Source: Isoetes taiwanensis
Lineage: Eukaryota; Streptophyta; Lycopodiopsida; Isoetales; Isoetaceae
DNA length: 64,000 nt
Assembly (NCBI GenBank): GCA_021234155.1
Contig: JAJEKV010000092.1
Location: forward strand, 3,955,708-4,019,707
Reading direction: 5' to 3'
Part shown: positions 57,135 to 64,000 of the stretch, piece after piece
Layout of the letters: each line of letters opens with the position of its first letter
Numbering within the stretch: the first letter of the stretch is position 1
Made by a program: the position numbers and the translations under genes
Notes under the pieces: generated by a model
The model's database searches: none
What the model saw: the letters and a program-made list of their open reading frames with translations, nothing else
Told to the model about the DNA's origin: nothing

Positions 57135-59483
57135 ATTATGCTAAAGCATGTTCCATCTTCCCTAAGCTTGGGAGTATCTGTTTTTTCAAAAACAGAAGAG
57201 CACTTGGTGTATAGAATAGCACTTGCACAATTTATTCCATGATGTGGCCATATGGGTTGTAGTTCATATTTTCTAGTTAGAAAGTATGATAAAAGAAGGA
57301 TATGAGATGGCTTTGAAGCACTAGACGTTTACGTGGTGTATAGTGGTGTATAGAATAGCACTTGCACAATTATTTTTATGATGTGGCCACATGGTTGGAA
57401 TTCATATTTTCTAGTTAGAAAAGTATGATAAAAGAAGGATATGCATATGACTTCGATTTTAGTGTTGGACTCTAATTTATCCTTATGCATGCACTTGGGA
57501 TATATAATATTGAGAAATATGAATGTACTTTTTGTACATACATGCAACACAACATGCAAAGGGGATTGCATGCACCCTTTAAAAGTTATTGAAGCTTCTA
57601 ATGAAATTTGTCATGCAGTTCATTATTAGTTTACAAGTGACATCTAGTATGGAAGCGCTTGTAAGGTATTATCCTTTATTTTCATGGTTTGTTGATTTAA
57701 TGCCTTGGTTGAGACCCATTAACTATGGGGTACATGGAAGCAAGCGATTGTTTTTTGTCTTATACAAAATACATGATCTTATACAAAATACATGAAGATA
57801 AGGTGTACGTGTTTTTACAGTAAGTAGTGACGGCTTTTAAGCCCTAAAATGGTTGGTTGGAGTCCTCCCAAGCCGGATGCATACTAGTTGTGATCGCTTC
57901 AAAGCTTGCCTCAGGAAGCTATGATCATTGCATTCTAGTTAAAATGCCCATGTCCTAAAAGCTTTTGATCTTTCATTTGATATTCATCTGTTGTATGGCA
58001 AGCGGTTCTTGGCAAGCATGCAATAACAGTTTTTCTGCAAAAATTATTGGCTCAGTAGACTTATGGCTTCTTAATCTACTGGAATGTAAATCTTGCTTCT
58101 TAATGGGTCAATGATGATCCATAAAAACCTGATCCGACTTTCAGCTCCTTCTATTTTGGAAAAAAAAAGGGGAACCCGGCAAAACCCAGCCTTCCATTTT
58201 GCTGCTATGATCTGGTTCCAGTCTGATGCTATGATATGCTATAGTCATGTTATGCTATGGTACGATGGTATTTCGTCATGATTCATGTGAATCAAGGATA
58301 AAAATGGTGCAGACTCGAGATGATGATGCTATGGGTTTCGATCCAAACGGCAATCAGGTTCTTATACAATTCATTTAGAGTTTGCTACTGAGGTTCAAAA
58401 TAGTATGTCTTGTAGTATTTCAGGATATTCCAGTTATGGCTTTTGTAGATCTATATTGGCAAGAAGCTTTCCTAAATCAGCTGATCTATTGCAGTTTGAT
58501 TTTCCAACAGAAAAACTAGGATTAAAACATATATCTGTGGAAAATTCTATTTCTGGTTTCTATAAGTTCTACATTGGCAGGAACCATATTAAAATAGTTA
58601 GAGGGATTGAGCAAGTCAAAGCTTGATTCTTTGAGAATATTAAAGGCTATAGCCATAAATTTCTTACTTCATATCCTTTCTTGCTCAAATTAACTGAGGG
58701 CAAAAGGCACAATGGGTGATCAGTGATAAACTGAGAGTCCCAATGTACCTTTTGGCCCTTGCACGTTTACCATCATCATGCTAATCGTGTATTGAATGGC
58801 TGCAGGTACGGACTCTCTTCTCATTGTAGCTTATGCTTTCAAAAGTTTTTTTAGGCTTGAAGGAATATGGAGAATTTGAAGATAAGCAAGCCAGAGATTT
58901 GCTACTTGAAATCTTTGTGTAACTCTGAATAGACCTTAAACTGTTTTAAGTGCACTGAATGATCGTGAGCTATACTCTACAGGTTGTGGTAAGCTTTATG
59001 AAATTTTAGACAATGCTACATAAGCTTTTTGAAATCTTAGACAAGGCTGCATGATGGTGGACATCCAAATATGTAGCGTGATTTAAATGTAAATGTCATT
59101 TTTAACATTATGAACATGGCTGTTTTTAACATTATGAACATGGCTGTGGATTCAAAATAAGAATAAGAAAGGCAGATTGCATACATTATAAACTTGTGTT
59201 GCTTTGTTACACTCTAATATAATGGCTTCAAAGTCTAAAGGCATATTGTGTACTAAAATGGCTTGTCTGGCAATGGCTTTAATATTCCAGGGATCTCAAA
59301 TATAACATGCTTCAAAGACAAATATCGTGAGAAAGTTTATTGCTTATGCTGACTAATGTTTCTTTGATGTGGATGGGACATGGGGTACCATGCTAGAAAG
59401 GCTCATTCTAGTAATGGGAGGATAATACTGCCAAGGGATTGACCAAGGCAAATGTCTGGTCTAGTTTTAACTAGTTCAGGCCG

Positions 59484-59518
<35 letters not shown>

Positions 59519-59757
59519 GGTAACGTTGCCCCGAATCCTTTTGCAAAAAAATGTAGCAAACAGTGAAGCCCTGATAATATCAACTGTGTACACTGGATGG
59601 ACCTACAGTTGCAATAAAGAATCGTGAAATTCATAAAAATCATATACTTCCTCAGTTAACCAGCTACAAACATATTGCAAAACACCCATCACACAATTAT
59701 CCATATGGGATAAGAACTCAAGATGGCATAAACCAACAAGGTGCTGCGCACGAGGGG
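56961..59757. other. Unassigned stretch between LINE and LTR element
   Basis: It contains a ~145-bp tandem duplication (57,199-57,310 and 57,344-57,450, sharing GTGTATAGAATAGCACTTGC and ATTTTCTAGTTAGAAA), two T30-type runs (57,100-57,131 and 59,486-59,517) each near CTTTTGCAAAAAAATGTAGC, and several short open frames (e.g. 58,405-58,626) without recognised family. A poly-T with the same neighbour word twice hints at two copies of a small retroposon. Confidence 0.45.
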
Positions 59758-61353
59758 TGTGACGTTCCACGTATTTATACGGTCTACGTCACGTATTCAT
59801 ACGAGGCACGTACAAATACAAGCACGTCACCCCCCTAAAGGTACGCTACCATGGGAGTATGGGAACGTGATTGCAACCTAAGGGGTTACCTTACAATGGA
59901 TTAAATTAGCTATGCTAATTTAACACAGTAATAATAATAACCTATAACTTAGGAAGTGGGGCTAATTACCATTTGGGAGGCCACCGCTCCAATCGATTGG
60001 GGTGCATGGGGTTGCCAAGTTTGGATGCCAACTTGACCCCTATCCCGGGATTGACTCCTCTAATCGACCAAGGAAGGCGGGAGCCGAGCGCCATCATCCA
60101 CCGCAGAGAATCACCATACTAGTCGCCCCTCAGGTGCAGCAGGCGGTGAATTCCTAACTCCCGGAGATGGAAGCGCCCCATGGAAATGAGTCCAACCCGA
60201 ATCTCGTAGGTGGCTATGTGAATTCTAGATAACGCTTTGGTTGTGTCGTTTCTCTCTTCTCTTTGGGATTCAATCTAACCCTTGGTTGTACAAACAAATT
60301 CTCTTTATATTCAATTCGATTTCTACCGAGAGGATGAATTGTTAGCTCTTCGTTAAATCATCGACTCAAACGGGGGATTACGGGGGTAGAGACCTCGAAC
60401 CATGTATTGTAGTATGCCCTAGATAGCCCAATAGAGTCCCATTAATTGCGGCTGTGCACAAGAACCCACCGGGTCCTAGATGCTATGGTCCGGCTTAGCA
60501 CCGCACAAGGAACACAGTGGTGACATGAGGGGTGGGGTCTTGCATGAGCATACATGGCTCCCGAGACTCCTACAATGGGCTAGGGCCCGATAGCCGGGTC
60601 ACGAGGGCCGGGTATGGGTCCGACACTCCCGGGTGGGAAGGTGTGATCCGTATGGAGCACCTTGCACTTTGAGTAGATTTAGGGGAGTAAGTGGGCACGG
60701 ATCACGGGTCACGCGCGCACGTATTCTCTAGCTCGCCCGTGGAACCACTTTGGATTCTCGAAGGGGACGCTTCCCCGACCTGCCTCATCGGACCAGCGCC
60801 ATGAACCCGGAGTAGGCTCAAAGGGTGATTCCTCCGAACTGCGTCTCCCAGGAAGGCTATAGCAAAGCCATAGCATGAATTGACCCATCTGCAAAGTGTG
60901 CACAGGAGGGGCGGATGGAGTGGACAACCCTAGCCGATGTTCTATTGCCCGCCAACGCCATGCCAAGATTCGGTCTGCTGATCTCTTGAGGCCTAGCCGT
61001 CAGTCGATCCTCACTGGAGTCTGAGCCGGGGTAGAACCTGGGTTCTGGGTGTTTTCCTAGGATTAGATGCATATTCTATGCCGTTGGTATATTAGATGGA
61101 TGCGCCACCCTTCGTGGTGGTTATTTATGTATATTCATGCTGTGTGCTAACCCTTGTATTCATGCTTCCGCGACGTAGGAGTCCCATTGAAGGCGTGGGC
61201 CGAATGACCCCTTCGTGTCCTTCTTTCGGGCCTCATTTCATAGGTGGCCCGAAACAGACGGAGGGCCCTGCTCATGGCGAGATGTTCGCCATGGGAGGGG
61301 AAAGTCCCCGTATGTATACGTCCGAGGGTCGTATATATTCTGGGAGCGTCACA
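59758..61353 (+). repeat. 5' LTR, 1,596 bp
   Basis: Begins TGTGACG and ends CGTCACA, a 7-bp perfect inverted repeat with TG/CA termini. The 3' kilobase matches the LTR at 7.8-8.8 kb. The upstream 5 bp AGGGG would be the target duplication if the 3' flank repeats it. Confidence 0.9.
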
Positions 61354-61354
61354 G

Positions 61355-61367
61355 TGGTATCAGAGCC
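61355..61367 (+). other. Primer-binding site, initiator Met-tRNA type
   Basis: TGGTATCAGAGCC starts one base after the LTR end; it is complementary to the 3' end of plant initiator Met-tRNA, the usual primer for plant LTR retrotransposons. Confidence 0.92.
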
Positions 61368-61654
61368 GTGATTTCGGTTGCTCGAAATCATAGCACTGGC
61401 CAAACACTAACTCGTAGCACGGTAGTTAGGAGGAGGCTAAGTCAATGTGTCGTTAGTTCTCTTTGTTGTTTGGTTTGGTGTTAGGTTAAGTAAAGAAATT
61501 ATAGCTTTGAAGAGGAGGGCCCAAGATTGGAGGCCTAACAGGTGTCAGTAGGTAGCTCAAATGATGAAGAGGATGGCTCCATTGGATCGGGCGTACCCGA
61601 ATTACCCTAGAACAGTCGACTCTAGGCGAAAAATGGTCAAGGGCAGGCCCAAAA

Positions 61655-61855
61655 ACAAACTCGGGCGCCGCTTGCATTTTGAAGCTTTGTAGTCAAGGTG
61701 GACGCGCCCGAAATGCCCTCGGCGCCCGACCCGTCAGACCCGAGTCAACGCGGGCCCGCCGAGTCAACTCGGGCGCCGCTTGCTTTTCGGCGACGCCCAG
61801 TCGAGGTGGAAGGCCGTATAATGCCCTCGGCGCCCGACCGTATGTGGCGCGTATT
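61655..61855 (+). repeat. GC-rich ~110-bp duplication in the leader
   Basis: CTCGGGCGCCGCTTGC(A/T)TTT, GTCGAGGTGGA-like and ATGCCCTCGGCGCCCGACC occur twice about 110 bp apart, in a C+G-rich block unlike its AT-rich neighbours. Confidence 0.8.
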
Positions 61856-62102
61856 TCCGCCGTATAATTTTATAATAATAAAATTTCGACGTTAATAAAG
61901 GGAAAAATTTGAAATTTTAAAAGTTAAGTGGCCGTTTAACAAACTAATTCTTGCCATTTGTTTTGTGCTTCAGCGCCTCCAACCGCCTGAGCCGCCCTCC
62001 GCCATCGCCGCCGGACCAGACCCTGCTCCTGCGCTTTTGTGCCTTGTGCCTCTTAGCGCCCCTTTTGCCATCTTCTTCGCCGCCAGCGCCTCACCCTTCC
62101 CT

Positions 62103-63294
62103 ATGGCTATCACCAAGAGCGCTCCAGATCCAACCACCTTGAGCATCGTGGAGATCTACGCCATGATTGCTAAGCACATGGCCACTGACCCAGCCCTCGT
62201 CGACATCTTGTTGGATGAGCTGGTCAACAGGTTTGAGAACAATGATAGGATTCCTTATCCTATCTATCATTTCTCAGAGCCGTTTCTTATCCGGTGAACC
62301 CCACGACTCCCCATATACCATTGTTGAGCAACCAGACATGGTAATGATGCTCATCAAGTTTTATCCTCCCGAAAGCGGGAAGGCCACACGGAGGAGGAAG
62401 ATGTCGGGCAGGGCCTAATCAGATCGGGGTTTGGCCGCAGAGGATGACCACCGGAGATTGAGCGGGCCGACACGGCAGCCCGGGAGGGAGTACCGGTATT
62501 CGGGACGGCTTTGGGGCCATTGATGGCGGTGGCTATCGAGGTTCCCCATACCACCGGGCATGAGGGTTCCAACAGCTTTGAATGGGGGAAATCCCCCGAC
62601 ATTAGCCTAGACTATCCGGGTGACTATCCAGATAGACATGGGTCTCAAGGGCCAATACCCGGCATTTCGCCGAACTTAATCGCCGCGTCGCGAGTCTCAT
62701 CTTTGCTCAGATCCAAGAAGATCTGAGGAGAGCTCGGGAGGAGCGGGAGAAGATTGAGCAAGATGAGCGGGACCGGCAAGACCAGCGGGACCAGCAAGAG
62801 GGAGGTGCGTCTGGGAGTGGGCCGGACCCAAAACCGACGCACTGCATCGTGGAAGCACCGGAGGAAGGGTGTCGCCCATAAGTCCGGCAGTCATTACAAG
62901 GAAAAGCTAAGGACTGTCGGGGCTTTTGGTAAGAAGACCAGCTCCGACCGGAGGCAGCAATGGGTTGACAATGCCCGACCATTCTTGCCGGGCGAAGACA
63001 AGGCCAACACCGTCGGGGCCAATTGACATTTCCGCCACGGGGAAGCCTTCATCGGTTCTCGATTCTAACCGTGGCATTGCGGGAGATCCGGCAGAAATTT
63101 CAGAAGTCCACGGACCTTCCGATCAGAAGTCGCTTTTTCCAGAGGTGGTACGGAGATCGCACGGCAATTTAAGACCGATCTCCGCTTCCGCACCTTTGCA
63201 ATTTTGGCGCCCAAGAGGTCCGCCAAGCCTACTTGGTAGCACTTTTGGTGACGCCAACCTTTGGCGCCTATCCACGCAAAGAGGGTCACCATAA
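62103..63294 (+). pseudogene. Internal ORF of LTR element, frame-shifted, family unknown
   Basis: From the ATG at 62,103 the frame reads MAITKSAPDPTTLSIVEIYA, MIAKHMATDPALVDILLDEL and RIPYPIYHFSEPFLIR to a stop at 62,297. Another frame continues GEPHDSPYTIVEQPDMVMML. Further on (62,690-62,880) LNRRVASLIFAQIQEDLRRA, REEREKIEQDERDRQDQRDQ forms a strongly charged coiled-coil-like helix ending in EAPEEGCRP. A short acidic, coiled-coil, proline-rich product would fit a gag-like protein, but no zinc knuckle or known gag block is seen. AATAAAG near 63,392 could be its polyadenylation signal. Confidence 0.4.
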
Positions 63295-63459
63295 TGCCTA
63301 AGGATTTAGCCCCTCACCAGTAGGATACTGGGAGCAACCTTAGCCTACTTTAAGGGGATCCGCATTTGTACATATTCTTTTTGTGATAATTAATAAAGAA
63401 GCTTTTATTTTGAATTAAAAGTTTAATGTTTTTTTTCCATGTTAAATTTAAAATATAAT

Positions 63460-63493
63460 GCTGACGTCAGCTTTATTAAGAGGGTTTAAAAGG
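63460..63493 (+). promoter_or_regulatory. Putative promoter: TGACGTCA palindrome and TATA-like box
   Basis: GCTGACGTCAGC (63,460-63,471) is a perfect 12-bp palindrome with the bZIP core TGACGTCA. TTTAAAAGG follows at 63,485-63,493, about 55 bp before an ATG that opens a long frame. Confidence 0.5.
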
Positions 63494-63547
63494 GGACTGT
63501 AGGGTTATTTTAAACGCTTCTTTTCCTCTCTCCTCCCTTCTAGCGCC

Positions 63548-64000
63548 ATGGCTGCCGCCGCCGACCTTGCCGCCTGGTACCATGACGGAGAGACATGGGA
63601 TCCACAGGTTCCCTTCGATCTGCTGCAACCTTTGCTATGCCAGCGCATAGATCTCCTTACCAACATGCAGCGGCACCCGGACTACGCCGGATTTCTTGAT
63701 TTCTACATGGAGGAAATCCTTCCTCTATGTATTCCTCTTGGGGATCCTCCCCAGCTGTATTTGGAGCGGGAGATCGTCCGGCAGATGTTAGGTGGGGACA
63801 CGCATGCGTACGACGTCCTCAAGGGGAAACTCCGATGGGGAAAACACCTACCGGTAGTCCAACATCAGGGGCAGCAGTATTTGGAAGCTACTTTCGCCCT
63901 GGCTATCCTCATGGACCAATATGTTGAGGATGAGACTTTGCCCGAGAGAGGAGCAAACCGCGGAATCCTCCGAGGAGGGGATGATGAGCATATAGGGATG
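63548..64000 (+). CDS. Open reading frame, 5' part only, unknown function
   Basis: 151 codons without a stop up to the window end. It begins GCGCCATGGCTGCC, a good plant start context (MAAAADLAAWYHDGETWDPQ). Further blocks are PFDLLQPLLCQRIDLLTNMQ, HPDYAGFLDFYMEEILPLCI, YLEREIVRQMLGGDTHAYD, and ATFALAILMDQYVEDETLPE. Predicted largely helical and acidic. It lies in the LTR element downstream of a TATA-like site, so it may be gag or an extra ORF of the element. I do not recognise the family, and no zinc knuckle or protease is reached. Codon use is GC-rich, unlike the LINEs. Confidence 0.55.
   Translation, partial: MAAAADLAAWYHDGETWDPQVPFDLLQPLLCQRIDLLTNMQRHPDYAGFLDFYMEEILPLCIPLGDPPQLYLEREIVRQMLGGDTHAYDVLKGKLRWGKHLPVVQHQGQQYLEATFALAILMDQYVEDETLPERGANRGILRGGDDEHIGM

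Larger units (their letters stand above)
59758..64000 (+). mobile_element. LTR retrotransposon, 5' part, runs off window
   Basis: The 5' LTR (59,758-61,353) is followed by a Met-tRNA primer-binding site and about 2.6 kb of internal sequence. Pol is not reached, so Gypsy versus Copia is not settled; a Gypsy-type or large non-coding-leader element is likely. A solo LTR of the same family is at 6,735-8,782. Confidence 0.85.

Overview
The window is eukaryotic nuclear DNA from a land plant, read from one intact host gene with many short GT-AG introns, plant pentatricopeptide and ER-type calcium-ATPase fragments, and plant-type CACTA, Mutator, Copia, LINE and Met-tRNA-primed LTR elements. I cannot fix the genus. 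A large-genome plant, possibly a fern or other seedless plant, is an inference from repeat density and degenerate LINE and PPR content only.

Layout. 1-6,734: the 5' part of a CACTA element on the minus strand, with a broken tnp2 transposase, an upstream ORF that looks SET-like, and a terminus ending in the inverse of CACTACAAGGG. It lies against a solo LTR (6,735-8,782) that also carries a small LINE with an 11-bp target duplication. 8,940-12,400: decayed LINE and Copia pieces and a MITE (11,212-11,684). 12,580-13,790: a 0.6-kb tandem duplication. 15,684-15,881: a small membrane protein ORF. 16,038-27,620: a complete 11.6-kb Mutator-like element (MULE) with 66-bp terminal repeats and a 9-bp target duplication. 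It carries a DDE transposase, a Ulp1-type C48 protease, an inverted pair of unknown ORFs, four palindromic GGAATCAC arrays and two AT-rich arrays. 28,370-35,920: a PttA/En-Spm-type gene, PPR and Ca-ATPase fragments and a deleted Copia, between T-rich TGTCA-rich flanks. 37,495-39,225: LINE fragments, a tRNA-like SINE and a 0.29-kb tandem repeat. 39,248-43,918: an intact 17-exon RAD16-like SNF2/RING repair gene on the minus strand. 45,053-56,960: two head-to-tail copies of a 5.9-kb LINE. 59,758-64,000: the 5' LTR and internal part of an LTR retrotransposon running off the window.

How it fits together. Only the RAD16-like gene, and perhaps the small ORF at 15.7 kb, look like working host genes; almost everything else is nested mobile DNA. 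The main discovery candidate is the large MULE. It combines a transposase, a SUMO-protease-like gene and two opposed copies of an unknown ORF, and its subterminal arrays repeat the same GTGATTCC/GGAATCAC motif that forms its terminal repeats. The two LINE copies differ mostly in clusters at CAG/CTG trinucleotides. This pattern could be an assembly or base-calling artefact, so frameshifts in the mobile elements should not all be read as biology.
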